From Neoechinorhynchus agilis (Eukaryota > Acanthocephala): a stretch of 64,000 nucleotides of DNA. Shown piece by piece: positions 1 through 14,384 of this stretch; within the stretch, counting starts at the first letter, position 1, and each line of letters opens with the position of its first letter. Position numbers and translations under genes: made by a program. The stretch lies in the NCBI GenBank assembly GCA_051530055.1, contig CM121342.1, positions 15,500,001 to 15,564,000 on the forward strand, written 5' to 3'. Below the pieces are notes generated by a model that made no database searches, had not been told where the DNA came from, and saw only the letters and a program-made list of their open reading frames with translations.

Positions 1-3000
1 CTTCTATTATTATCAAGATATTGCTGTAAGAAATGCGCGTCGGAGATGAAACAACTGCGTGATGTCTACCTCTGCAAGTGTCGAGATATTGTCGAAGAAT
101 AGCTCGTTAGAGACACAACAAAATTGTTACGTCTGCTTCCATAAATATTGCGATATCTCTGTACGAAATGCTCGTCGGAGATACAAGAACTGCGTTACAT
201 CTGCTTCTAATATTATAGAAATATTGCTGTTAGAAATGCGCTTCGGAGATGAAACCAAAGCGTAATGTCTTCCTCTGCAAGTGTCGAGATATTGTTGAAG
301 AACAGCGCGTTAGAGACAAAACAAAATTGTTACGTCTGCTTCCATAAATATTGAGATATCTCTGTACGAAGTGCGCGTCGGAGATATAAGAACTGCGTTA
401 CATCTGTCTCTATAATTATCAAGATATTGTTGTAAGAAATGCGCGTCGGAGATGCAACTAATGCGTGATGTCTACCGCTGCAAGACTCGAGATATTGTCG
501 AAGAACAGCGCGTTAGAGACACAACAAAATTGTTACGTCTGCTTCCATAAATATTGCGACATCTCCGTACGAAATGCGCGTCGGAGATACAAGAACTGCG
601 TTACATCTGCTTCTATTATTATCAAGATATTGCTGTAAGAAATGCGCGTCGGAGATGCAACAAATGCGTAATGTCTTCCTCTGCAAGTGTCGAGATATTG
701 TTGAAGAACAGCGCGTTAGAGACACAACAAAATTGTTACGTCTGCTTCCATAAATGTTGAGATATCTCTGTACGAAATGCGCGTCGGAGATACAAGAACT
801 GCGTTAAATCTGTCTCTATAATTATCAAGATATTGCTGTAAGAAATGCGCGTCGGAGATGCAACAAATGCGTGATGTCTACCTCTGCAAGTGTCGAGATA
901 TTGTCGAAGAACAGCGCGTTAGAGACACAACAAAATTGTTACGTCTGCTTCCATAAATATTGAGATATCTCTGTACGAAATGCGCGTCGGAGGTACAAGA
1001 ACTGCGTTACATCTGTCTCTTTAATTATCAAGATATTGCTGTAAGAAATGCGCGTCGGAGATGCAACAAATGCGTGATGTCTGCCTCTGCAAGTGTCGAG
1101 ATAATGTTAAAGAACAGCGCGTTAGAGACACAAAAAAATTGTTACGTCTGCTTCCATAAATTCTGAGATATCTCTGTACGAAATGCGCGTCGGAGATACA
1201 AGAACTACGTTACATCTGTCTCTATAATTAACAAGATATTGCTGTAAGAAATGCGCGTCGGAGATGAAACAACTGCGTGATGTCTACCTCTGCAAGTGTC
1301 GAGATATTGTCGAAGAACAGCTCGTTAGAGACACAAACAAATTGTTACGTCTGCTTCCATAAATTCTGAGATATCTCTGTACGAAATGCGCGTCGGAGAT
1401 ACAAGAACTACGTTACATCTGTCTCTATAATTAACAAGATATTGCGGTAAGAAATGCGCGTCGGAGATGCAACAAATGCGTGATGTCTTCCTCTGCAAGT
1501 GTCGAGATATTGTCGAAGAACAGCGCGTTAGAGACACAACAAAATTGTTACGTCTGCTTCCATAAATATTGCGATATCTCTGTACGAAATGCGCGTCGGA
1601 GATACAAGAACTGCGTTACATCTGCTTCTATAATTATCAAGATATTGCTGTAAGAAATTCGCGTCGGAATGCAACAAATGCGTAATGTCTTCCTCTGCAA
1701 GTGTCGAGATATTGTTGAAGAACAGCGCGTTAGAGACACAAAATTGTTACGTCTGCTTCCATAAATATTGAGATATCTCTTTACGAAATGCGCGTCCGAG
1801 ATACAAAAACTGCGTTACATCTGTCTCTATAATTATATAGATATTGCTGTAAGAAATGCGCGTCGGAGAGGCAACAACTGCGTGATGTCTGCCTCTGCAA
1901 GTGTCGATATATTGCTAAAGAACAGCGCGTTAGAGACACAAAATAGTTACGTCTGCTTCCATAAATATTGAGATATCTCTTTACGAAATGCGCGTCGGAG
2001 ATACAAGAACTGCGTTACATCTGTCTCTATAATTATCAAGATATTGCTGTAAGAAATGCGCGTCGGAATGCAACAAATGCGTAATGTCCTCCTCTGCAAG
2101 TGTCGAGATAATGTTAAAGAACAGCGCGTTAGAGACACAACAAAATTGTTACGTCTGCTTCCATAGATTCTGAGATATCTCTGTACGAAATGCGCGTCGG
2201 AGATACAAGAACTACGTTACATCTGTCTCTATAATTAACAAGATATTGGTGTAAGAAATGCGCGTCGGAGATGAAACAACTGCGTGATGTCTACCTCTGC
2301 AAGTGTCGAGATATTGTCGAAGAACAGCTCGTTAGAGACACAACAAAATTGTTACGTCTGCTTCCGTAAATATTGCGATATCTCTGTACGAAATGCTCGT
2401 CGGAGATACAAGAACTGTGTTACATCTGCTTCTATAATTATCAAGATATTGCTGTTAGAAATGCGCTTCGGAGATGAAACCAAAGCGTAATGTCTTCCTC
2501 TGCAAGTGTCGAGATATTGTTTAAGAACAGCGCGTTAGAGACACAACAAAATTGTTACGTCTTCTTCCATAAATATTGAGATATCTCTGTACGAAATGCG
2601 CGTCGGAGGTACAAGAACTGCGTTACATCCGTCTCTATAATTATCAAGATATTGCGGTAAGAAATGCGCGTCGGAGATGCAACAAATGCGTGATAATCTA
2701 CCTCTGCAAGTGTCGAGATATTGTCGAAGAACAGCGCGTTAGAGACACAACAAAATTGTTACGTCTGCTTCCATAAATATTGCGATATCTCTGTACGAAA
2801 TGCGCGTCGGAGATACAAGAACTGCGTTACATCTGCTTCTATAATTATCAAGATATTGCTGTAAGAAATTCGCGTCGATGCAACAAATGCGTAATGTCTC
2901 CTCTGCAAGTGTCGAGATATTGTTAAGAACAGCGCGTTAGAGACACAAAATTGTTACGTCTGCTTCCATAAATTGAGATATCTCTTACATCCTATAATTA

Positions 3001-6000
3001 TCGATATGCTGTAAGAAATGCGCGTCGGAGATGCAACAAATGCGTAATGTCTTCCTCTGCAAGTGTCGAGATATTGTTGAAGAACAGCGCGTTAGAGACA
3101 CAACAAAATTGTTACGTCTGCTTCCATAAATATTGAGATATCTCTGTACGAAATGCGCGTCGGAGATACAAGAACTGCGTTACATCTGTCTCTATAATTA
3201 TCAAGATATTGCTGTAAGAAATGCGCGTCGGAGAGGCAACAACTGCGTGATGTCTGCCTCTGCAAGAGTCGATATATTGCTAAAGAACAGCGCGTTAGAG
3301 ACACAACAAAATTGTTACGTCTGCTTCCATAAATATTGAGATATCTCTGTACGAAATGCGCGTCGGAGATACAAGAACTGCGTTACATCTTCTCTATAAT
3401 TATCAAGATATTGCTGTAAGAAATGCGCGTCGGAGATGCAACAAATGCGTGATGTCTCCTCTGCAAGTGTCGAGATATTGTTGAAGAACAGCGCGTTAGA
3501 GACACAACAAAATTGTTACGTCTGCTTCCATAAATATTGAGATATCTCTTTACGAAATGCGCGTCGGAGATACAAGAACTGCGTTACATCTGTCTCTATA
3601 ATTATCAAGATATTGCTGTAAGAAATGCGCGTCGGAGATGCAACAAATGCGTAATGTCTTCCTCTGCAAGTGTCGAGATATTGTTGAAGAACAGCGCGTT
3701 AGAGACACAACAAAATTGTTACGTCTGCTTCCATAAATATTGAGATATCTCTGTACGAAATGCGCGTCGGAGATACAAGAACTGCGTTACATCTGTCTCT
3801 ATAATTATCAAGATATTGCTGTAAGAAATGCGCGTCGGAGATGCAACAAATGCGTGATGTCTACCTCTGCAAGTGTCGAGATATTGTCGAAGAACAGCGC
3901 GTTAGAGACACAACAAAATTGTTACGTCTGCTTCCATAAATATTGCGATATCTCTGTACGAAATGCGCGTCGGAGATACAAGAACTGCGTTACATCTGCT
4001 TCTATAATTATCAAGATATTGCTGTAAGAAATGCGCGTCGGAGATGCAACAAATGCGTAATGTCTTCCTCTGCAAGTGTCGAGATATTGTTGAAGAACAG
4101 CGCGTTAGAGACACAACAAAATTGTTACGTCTGCTTCCATAAATATTGCGATATCTCTGTACGAAATGCGCGTCGGAGATACAAGAACTGCGTTACATCT
4201 GCTTCTATAATTATCAAGATATTGCTGTAAGAAATGCGCGTCGGAGATGCAACAAATGCGAAATGTCTTCCTCTGCAAGTGTCGAGATATTGTTGAAGAA
4301 CAGCGCGTTAGAGACACAACAAAATTGTTACGTCTGCTTCCATAAATATTGAGATATCTCTGTACGAAATGCGCGTCGGAGATACAAGAACTGCGTTACA
4401 TCTGTCTCTATAATTATCAAGATATTGCTGTAAGAAATGCGCGTCGGAGATGCAACAAATGCGTGATGTCTTCCTCTGCAAGTGTCGAGATATTGTTGAA
4501 GAACAGCGCGTTAGAGACACAACAAAATTGTTACGTCTGCTTCCATAAATATTGAGATATCTCTGTACGAAATGCGCGTCGGAGATACAAGAACTGCGTT
4601 ACATCTGTCTCTATAATTATCAAGATATTGCTGTAAGAAATGCGCGTCGGAGATGCAACAAATGCGTGATGTCTACCTCTGCAAGTGTCGAGATATTGCT
4701 AAAGAACAGCTAGAGACACAACAAATTGTTACGTCTGCTTCCATAAATATTGCGATATCTCTGTACGAAATACGCGTCGGAGATACAAGAACTGCGTTAC
4801 ATCTATCTCTATAATTATCCGGATATTGCTGTAAGAAATGCGCGTCGGAGATGCAACAAATGCGTGATGTCTACCTCTGCAAGTGTCGAGATATTGTCGA
4901 AGAACAGCGCGTTAGAGAAACAACAAAATTGTTACGTCTGCTTCCATAAATATTGCGATATCTCTGTACGAAATGCGCGTCGGAGATACAAGAACTGCGT
5001 TACATCTGCTTCTATAATTATCAAGATATTGCTGTAAGAAATGCGCGTCGGAGATGCAACAAATGCGAAATGTCTTCCTCTGCAAGTGTCGAGATATTGT
5101 TGAAGAACAGCGCGTTAGAGACACAACAAAATTGTTACGTCTGCTTCCATAAATATTGCGATATCGCTGTACGAAATGCGCGTCGGAAATACAAGAACTG
5201 CGTTACATCTGCTTCTATAATTATCAAGATATTGCAGTAAGAAATGCGCGTCGGAGATGCAACAAATGCGAAATGTCTTCCTCTGCCAGTGTCGAGATAT
5301 TGTTGAAGAACAGCGCGTTAGAGACACAAAAAAATTGTTACGTCTGCTTCCATAAATATTGAGATATCTCTGTACGAAATGCGCGTCGGAGGTACAAGAA
5401 CTGCGTTACATCTGTCTCTATAATTATCAAGATATTGCTGTAAGAAATGCGCGTCGGAATGCAACAAATGCGTAATGTCTTCCTCTGCAAGTGTCGAGAT
5501 ATTGTTGAAGAACAGCGCGTTAGAGACACAACAAAATTGTTACGTCTGCTTCCATAAATATTGCGATATCTCTGTACGAAATACGCGTCGGAGATACAAG
5601 AACTGCGTTACATCTATCTCTATAATTATCCGGATATTGCTGTAAGAAATGCGCGTCGGAGATGCAACAAATGCGTGATGTCTACCTCTGCAAGAGTCGA
5701 TATATTGCTAAAGAACAGCGCGTTAGAGAGACAACAAAATTGTTACGTCTGCTTCCATAAATATTGCGATATCTCTGTACGAAATACGCGTCGGAGATAC
5801 AAGAACTGCGTTACATCTATCTCTATAATTATCCGGATATTGCTGTAAGAAATGCGCGTCGGAGATGCAACAAATGCGTGATGTCTACCTCTGCAAGTGT
5901 CGAGATATTGTTGAAGAACAGCGCGTTAGAGACACAACAAAATTGTTACGTCTGCTTCCATAAATATTGAGATATCTCTGTACGAAATGCGCGTCGGAGA

Positions 6001-9000
6001 TACAAGAACTGCGCTACATCTGTCTCTATAATTATCAAGATATTGCTGTAAGAAATGCGCGTCGGAGATGCAACAACTGCGTGATGTATGCCTCTGCAAG
6101 TGTCGAGATATTGTTGAAGAACAGCGCGTTAGAAACACAACAAAATTGTTACGTCTGCTTCCTTAAATATTGAGATATCTCTGTACGAAATACGCGTCGG
6201 AGATACAAGAACTGCGTTACATCTATCTCTATAATTATCCGGATATTGCTGTAAGAAATGCGCGTCGGAGATGCAACAAATGCGTGATGTCTACCTCTGC
6301 AAGTGTCGAGATATTGGAAGAACAGCGCGTTAGAGACACAACAAAATTGTTACGTCTGCTTCCATAAATATTGCGATATCTCTGTACGAAATGCGCGTCG
6401 GAGATACAAGAACTGCGTTACATCTGCTTCTATAATTATCAAGATATTGCTGTAAGAAATGCGCGTCGGAGATGATACAAATGCGTAATGTCTTCCTCTG
6501 CAAGTGTCGAGATATTGATCAAGAACAGCGCGTTAGAGACACAACAAAATTGTTACGTCTTCTTCCATAAATGCTGAGATATCTCTGTACGAAATGCGCG
6601 TCGGAGAAAAAAGAACTGCGTTACATCTGTCTCTATAATTATCAAGATATTGCTGTTAAGAAAGGCGCGTCGGAGATGCAACAACTGCGTGATGTCTGCT
6701 TCTGCAAGTGTCGAGATATTGTTGAAGAACAGCGCGTTAGAGACGCAACAAAATTGTTACGTCTGCTTCCATAAATTCTGAGATATCTCTGTACGAAATG
6801 CGCGTCGGAGATACAAATACTGCGCTACATCTGCTTCTATAATTATCAAGATATTGCTGTAAGAAATGCGCGTCGGAGATACAGCAAAATTCGTAATGTC
6901 TTCCTCTGCAAGTGTCGAGATATTGTTGAAGAACAGCGCGTTAGAGACACAACAATATTGTTACGTCTGCTACCATAAATATTGAGATATCTCTGTACGA
7001 AGTGCGCGTCGGAGATACAAGAACTGCGTTACATCTGCCTCTATAATTGTCAAAATATTGCTGTAAGAAATGCGCGTCGGAGATGCAAAAAATGCGTGAT
7101 GTCTGCCTCTGCAAGTGTAGAGATATTGTTAAAGAACAGCGCGTTAGAGACACAACAAAATTGTTACGCCTGCTTCCATAAATTCTGAGGTATCTCTGTA
7201 CGAAATGCGCGTCGGAGATAAAAGAACTGCGTTACATCTGCTTCTATAATTATCAAGATATTGCTGTAAGAAATGCGCGTCGGAGATGCAACAAATGCGT
7301 AATGTCTTCCTCTGCAAATGTCGAGATATTGATCAAGAACAGCGCGTTAGAGACACAACAAAATTGTTACGTCTGCTTCCATAAATATCAAGATATTGCT
7401 GTAAGAAATGCGCGTCGGAGATAAAAGAACTGCGCTACATCTGTCTCTATAATTATCAAGATATTGCTGTAAGAAATGCGCGTCGGAGATGCAACAACTG
7501 CGTGATGTCTGCCTCTGCATGTGTCGAGATATTGTTGAAGAACAGCGCGTTAGAGACACAACAAAATTGTTACGTCTGCTTCCTTAAATATTGAGATATC
7601 TCTGTACGAAATACGCGTCGGAGATACAAGAACTGCGTTACATCTATCTCTATAATTATCAGGATATTGCTGTAAGAAATGCGCGTCGGAGATGCTACAA
7701 ATGCGTAATGTCTTCCTCTGCAAGTGTCGAGATATTGTTGAAGAACAGCGCGTTAGAGACACAACAAAATTGTTACGTCTGCTTCCATAAATATTGAGAT
7801 ATCTCTGTACGAAATGCGCGTCGGAGATAAGAGAACTGCGTTACATCTGTCTCCATAATTATCAAGATATTGCTGTAAGAAATGCGCGTCGGAGATGCAA
7901 CAAATGCGTGATGTCTACCTCTGCAAGTGACGAGATATTGTCGAAGAACAGCGCGTTAGTGACACAACAAAATTGTTACGTCTGCTTCCATAAATATTGC
8001 GATATCTCTGTACGAAATGCGCGTCGGAGATACAATAACTGCGTTACATCTGCTTCTATTATTATCAAGATATTGCTGTAAGAAATGCGCGTCGGAGATG
8101 CAACAAATGCGTGATGTCGGCCTCTGCAAGTGTCGAGATATTGTTAAAGAACAGCGCGTTAGAGACACAACAAAATTGTTACGTCTGCTTCCATAAATTC
8201 TGAGATATCTCTGTACGAAATGCGCGTCGGAGAAAAAAGAACTGCGTTTCATCTGTCTCGTTAATTATCAAGATATTGCTGTAAGAAATGCGCGTCGCAG
8301 ATGCAACAACTGCGTGATGTCTGCTTATGCAAGTGTCGAGATATTGTTAAAGAACAGCGCGTTAGAGACACAACAAAATTGTTACGTCTGCTTCCATAAA
8401 TTCTGAGATATCTCTGTACGAAATGCGCGTCGGAGATACAAATACTGGGTTACATCTGCTTCTATAATTATCAAGATATTGCTGTAAGAAATGCGCGTCG
8501 GAGATGCAACAAATGCGTAATGTCTTCCTCTGCAAGTGTCGAGATATTGTTGAAGAACAGCGCGTTAGAGACACAACAAAATTGTTACGTCTGCTTCAAT
8601 AAATATTGAGATATCTCTGCACGAAATGCGCGTCGGAGATAAAAGAACTGCGTTACATCTGCCTTTATAATTATCAAGATATTGCTGAAAGAAATGCGCG
8701 TCGGAGATGCAACAAATGCGTGATGTCTGCCTCTGCAAGTGTCGAGATATTGTTAAAGAAAAGCGCGTTAGAGACACAACAAAATTGTTACGTCTGCTTC
8801 CATAAATTCTGAGATATCTCTGTACGAAATGCGCGTCGGAGATACAAGAACTACGTTACATCTGTCTCTATAATTATCAAGATATTGCTGTAAGAAATGC
8901 GCGTGGGAGATGCAACAAATGCGTGATGTCTACCTCTGCAAGTGTCGAGATATTGTTGAAGAACAGCGCGTTAGAGACCCAACAAAATTGTTACGTCTGC

Positions 9001-12000
9001 TTCCATAAATTCTGAGATATTTCAGTACGAAATGCGCGTCGGAGATACAAGAACTGCGTTACATCTGTCTCTATAATAAACAAGATATTGCTGTAAGAAA
9101 TGCGCGTCGGAGATGAAACAACTGCTTGATGTCTACCTCTGCAAGTGTCGAGATATTGTCGAAGAACAACGCGTTAGAGACACAACAAAATTGTTACGTC
9201 TGCTTTGATAAGTTTTGAGATATCTCTGTAAGAAATGCGCGTCGGACATATAAGAACTGCGTTACATCTGTCTCTATAATTATCAAGATATTGCTGTAAG
9301 AAATGCGCGTCGGAGATACAAGAACTGCGTTACATCTGCTTCTATAATTATCAAGATATTGCTGTAAGAAATGCGCGTCGGAGATACAGGAACTACGTTA
9401 CATCTGTCTCTATAATTATCAAGATATTGCTGTAAGAAATGCGCGTCGGAGATGCAACAAATGCGTAATGTCTTCCTCTGCAAGTGTCGAGATATTGTTG
9501 AAGAACAGCGCGTCAGAGACACAATAAAATTGTTACGCCTGCTTCCATAAATATTGAGATATCTCTGTACGAAATGCGCGTCGGAGATACAATAACTGCT
9601 TTACATCTGCCTCTATAATTATCAAGATATTGCTGTAAGAAATGCGCGTCGGAGATGCAACAAATGTGTGATGTCGGCCTCTGCAAGTGTCGAGATATTG
9701 TTAAAGAACAGCGCGTTAGAGACACAACAAAATTGTTACGTCTGCTTCCATAAATTCTGAGATATCTCTGTACGAAATGCGCGTCGGAGAAAAAAGAACT
9801 GCGTTACATCTGTCTCTATAATTATCAAGATATTGCTGTAAGAAATGCGCGTCGGAGATGCAACAACTGCGTGATGTCTGCTTATGCAAGTGTCGAGATA
9901 TTGTTGAAGAACAGCGCGTTAGAGACACAACAAAATTGTTACGTCTGCTTCCATAAATTCTGAGATATCTCTGTACGAAATGCGCGTCGGAGATACAAAT
10001 ACTGCGTTACATCTGCTTCTATAATTATCAAGATATTGCTGTAAGAAATGCGCGTCGGAGATGCAACAAATGCGTAATGTCTTCCTCTGCAAGTGTCGAG
10101 ATATTGTTGAAGAACAGCGCGTTAGAGACACAACAAAATTGTTACGTCTGCTTCAATAAATATTGAGATATCTCTGCACGAAATGCGCGTCGGAGATACA
10201 AGAACTGCGTTACATCTGCCTCTATAATTATCAAGATATTGCTGCAAGAAATGCGCGTCGGAGATGCAACAAATGCGTGATGTCTGCCTCTGCAAGTGTC
10301 GAGATATTGTTAAAGAAAAGCGCGTTAGAGACACAACAAAATTGTTACGTCTGCTTCCATAAATTCTGAGATATCTCTGTACGAAATGCGCGTCGGAGAT
10401 AAAAGAACTGCGTTGCATCTGTCTCTATAATTATCAAGATATTGCTGTAAGAAATGCGCGTCGGAGATGCAACAACTGCGTGATGTCTGCCTCTGCAAGT
10501 GTCGAGATATTGTTGAAGAACAGCGCGTTAGAGACACAACAAAATTGTTACGTCTGCTTCCATAAATTCTGAGATATTTAAGTACGAAATGCGCGTCGGA
10601 GATACAACAACTGCGTAACATCTGTCTCTATAATAAACAAGATATTGCTGTAAGAAATGCGCGTCGGAGATGAAACAACTGCGTGATGTCTACCTCTGCA
10701 AGTGTCGAGATATTGTCGAAGAACAACGCGTTAGAGACACAACAAAATTGTTACGTCTGCTTCGATAAATTTTGAGATATCTCTGTAAGAAATGCGCGTC
10801 GGACATATAAGAACTGCGTTACATCTGTCTCTATAATTATCAAGATATTGCTGTAAGAAATGCGCGTCGGAGATACAAGAACTGCGTTACATCTGCTTCT
10901 GTAATTATCAAGATATTGCTGTAAGAAATGCGCGTCGGAGATACAAGAACTACGTTACATCTGTCTCTATAATTATCAAGATATTGCTGTAAGAAATGCG
11001 TGTGGGAGATGCAACAAATGCGTAAATTCTTCCTCTGCAAGTGTCGAGATATTGTTGAAGAACAGCGCGTTAGAGACACAACAAAATTGTTACGTCTGCT
11101 TCCATAAATATTGAGATATCTCTGTACGAAATGCGCGTCGGAGATACAAGAACTGCGTTACATCTGTCTCTATAATTATCAAGATATTGCTGTAACAAAT
11201 GCGCGTCGGAGATGCAACAAATGCGTAATGTCTTCCTCTGCAATTGTCGAGATATTGTTGAAGAACAGCGCGTTAGAGACATAACAAAATTGTTACGTCT
11301 GCTTCCATAAATATTGAGATATGTCTGTACGAAATGCGCGTCGGAGATACAAGAACTGTGTTACATCTGTCTCTATAATTATCAAGATATTGCTGTAAGA
11401 AATGCGCGTCGGAGATGCAACAAATGCGTAATGTCTTCCTCTGCAAGTGTCGAGATATTGTTGAAGAACAGCGCGTTAGCGACACAACAAAATTGTTACG
11501 TCTGCTTCCACAAATATTGAGATATCTCTGTACGAAATGCGCGTCGGATATACAAGAACTGCGTTACATCTGTCTCTATAATTATATAGATATTGCTGTA
11601 AGAAATGCGCGTCGGGATGCAACAACTGCGTAATGTCTTCCTCTGCAAGTGTCGAGATATTGTTGAAGAACAGCGCGTTAGAGACACAAAAAAATTGTTA
11701 CGTCTGCTTCCATAAATATTGAGATATCTCCGTACGAAATGCGCGTCGGAGATACAAGAACTGCGTTACATCTGTCTCTATAATTATCAAGATATTGCTG
11801 TAAGAAATGCGCGTCGGAGATGCAACAACTGCGTGATGTCTACCTCTGCAAGTGTCGAGATATTGTCGAAGAACAGCGCGTTAGCGACACAACAAAATTG
11901 TTACGTCTGCTTCCATAAATATTACGATATCTCTGTACGAAATGCGCATCGGAGATACAATAACTGCGTTACATCTGCTTCTATTATTATCAAGATAATG

Positions 12001-13916
12001 CTGTAAGAAATTCGCGTCGGAGATGCAACAAATGCGTAATGTCTTCCTCTGCAAGTGTCGAGATATTGTTGAAGAACAGCGCGTTAGAGACACAACAAAA
12101 TTGTTACGTCTGCTTCCATAAATATTTAGATATCTCTGTACGAAATGCGCGTCGGAGATACAAGAACTGCTTTACATCTGCCTCTATTATTATCAAGATA
12201 TTGCTGTAAGAAATGCGCGTCGGAGATGCAACAAATGCGTAATGTCTTCCTCTGCAAGTGTCGAGATATTGTTGAAGAACAGCGCGTTAGAGACACAACA
12301 AAACTGTTACGTCTGCTTCCATAAATATTGAGATATCTCTGTACGAGATGCGCGTCGGAGATACAAGAACTGCTTTGCATCTGCCTCTATAATTATCAAG
12401 ATATTGCTGTAAGAAGTGCGCGTCGGAGATGCAACAAATGCGTGATGTCTGCCTCATCAAGTGTCGAGATATTGTTAAAGAACAGCGCGTTAGAGACGCA
12501 ACAAAATTGTTACGTCTGCTTCCATAAATTCTGAGATATTTCTGTACGAAATGCGCGTCGGAGATACAAGAACTGCGTTTCATCTGTCTCTATAATAAAC
12601 AAGATATTGCTGTAAGAAATGCGCGTCGGAGATGAAACAACTGCGTGATGTCTACCTCCTCAATTGTCGAGATATTGTTAAAGAACAGCGCGTTAGAGAT
12701 ACAACAAAATTGTTACGTCTGCTTCCATAAATTCTGAGATATCTCTGTACGAAATGCGCATCGGAGATAAAAGAACTGCGTTACATCTGTCTCTATAATT
12801 GTCAAGATATTGCTGTAAGAAATGCGCGTCGGAGATGCAACAACTGCGTGATGTCTGCTTCTGCAAGTGTCGAGATATTGTTGAAGAACAGCGCGTTAGA
12901 GACACAACAAAATTGTTACGTCTGCTTCCATAAATTCTGAGATATCTCTGTACGAAATGCGCGTCGGAGAATCAAATACTGCGTTACATCTGCTTCTATA
13001 ATTATTAAGATTTTGCTGTAAGAAATGCGCGTCGGAGATGCAACAAATGCGTAATGTCTTCCTCTGCAAGTGTCGAGATATTGTTGAAGAACAGCGCGTT
13101 AGAGACACAACAAAATTGTTACGCCTGCTTCCATAAATATTGAGATATCTCTGTACGAAATGCGCGTCGGAGATACAAGAACTGCGTTACATCTGTCTCT
13201 ATAATTATCAAGATATTGCTGTAAGAAATGCGCGTCGGAGATGCAACAAATGCGTGATGTCTACCTCTGCAAGTGTCGAAATATTGTCGAAGAACAGCGC
13301 GTTTGAGACACAACAAAATTGTTAAGTCTGCTTCCATAAATATTGAGATATCTCTGTACGAAATGCGCGTCAGAGATACAAGAACTGCGTTACATCTGTC
13401 TCTATAATTATCAAGATATTGCTGTAAGAAATGCGCGTCGGAGATGCAACAAATGCGTAATGTCTTCCTCTGCAATTGTCGAGATATTGTTGAAGAACAG
13501 CGCGTTAGAGACACAACAAAATTGTTACGTCTGCTTCCATAAATATTGAGATATGTCTGTACGAAATGCGCGTCGGAGTTTAAGAACTGCGTTACATCTG
13601 TCTCTATAATTATCAAGATATTGCTGTAAGAAATGCGCGTCGGAGATGCAACAACTGCGTGATGTCTACCTCTGCAAGTGTCGAGATATTGTCGAAGAAC
13701 AGCGCGTTAGAGACACAACAAAATTGTTACGTCTGCTTCCATAAATAATGCGATATCTCTGTACGAAATGCGCGTCGGAGATACAATAACTGCATTACAT
13801 CTGCTTCTATTATTATCAAGATACTGCTGTAAGAAATGCGCGTCGGAGATGCAACAAATGCGTAATGTCTACCTCTGCAAGTGTCGAGATATTGTTGAAG
13901 AACAGCGCGTTAGAGA
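1..13916. repeat. 203-bp satellite array built of three ~68-bp monomers
   Basis: Seen directly: a head-to-tail array with a 203-bp period (equivalent points at 3740, 3943, 4146 and 4349), about 68 units, running from the window edge to 13916. Each unit splits into three related monomers of 68, 67 and 68 bp. Two start GAAATGCGCGTCGGAGAT and the third starts GAACAGCGCGTTAGAGACAC. All three share a GATAT block near position 55-60. Variants are mixed, and longer blocks recur at 1,557, about 2,225 and about 2,232 bp. Because 203 is not a multiple of 3, the 60-98-codon open frames on both strands are by-products of the period. The left end lies outside the window, so total size is unknown. Confidence 0.97.
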
Positions 13917-13940
13917 TTGAGTTTTCCTTAAAAGTATTAG

Positions 13941-14384
13941 AACACATTCTCCGTGTACGATGTCACTTCAGCATCATCTTTCAACTCGCTTGATTCTTGG
14001 AAGGACGAATTCTTGGCTCAGGCTGCTCCACGGTCCCCCGAGGAGTTTCCGTTCATTTGCGTAGGCAATAAGATCGATGTGAACGAAGAGGAAAGGGTCG
14101 TAACGAACAGAAAAGCTCAACAATGGTGTTCAGACAAGGATCTTCCTTATATCGAGACGAGTGCAAAGAGTGGCACCGCAGTAGCCACGGCTTTTGATTG
14201 CATTGCGAGAAAGGCAATTGAACGAATCGAAAAGGAAGAACTGACTGATGCTAACTTCAACGCTGATTACACGAGACCCGTCACCTTGGCGGGTTCGTCC
14301 ACCGTTAACGGACGAGTTGATATCAGCGGTGGAAACCGGTCCGGAGGTTCAATGATACGATCAAAGGAGACATGTAATTGCTAG
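13941..14384 (+). CDS. Rab7: Rab7 small GTPase, C-terminal exon (partial)
   Basis: Late endosome/lysosome Rab GTPase. The visible exon begins after a pyrimidine-containing acceptor ending TAG at 13938-13940 and reads NTFSVYDVT, then SLDSWKDEFLAQAAPRSPE, which matches the Rab7 DSWRDEFLIQASPRDPE segment. G4 (GNKID) and G5 (ETSAK) are present. The C-terminus is Cys-Asn-Cys, a CXC double-geranylgeranylation motif as in Rab7 (CSC). The linker before it is longer than in vertebrate Rab7. A polyadenylation signal AATAAA lies at 14449-14454. The P-loop, switch I and switch II are not in the window. Either they sit on exons left of the satellite array, making this intron over 13.9 kb, or the gene is cut by the array. 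The family call is firm; whether the gene is whole is open. Confidence 0.9.
   Translation, partial: NTFSVYDVTSASSFNSLDSWKDEFLAQAAPRSPEEFPFICVGNKIDVNEEERVVTNRKAQQWCSDKDLPYIETSAKSGTAVATAFDCIARKAIERIEKEELTDANFNADYTRPVTLAGSSTVNGRVDISGGNRSGGSMIRSKETCNC

Noticed and set aside
59-13549. Dozens of 60-165-codon open frames on both strands with recurring peptides
   Set aside because: They recur with the 203-bp period, appear on both strands, and change frame each unit because 203 is not divisible by 3. They are artefacts of the satellite.
1-13916. CRISPR-like array
   Set aside because: There are no unique spacers; the whole unit repeats, and the flanking genes are eukaryotic.
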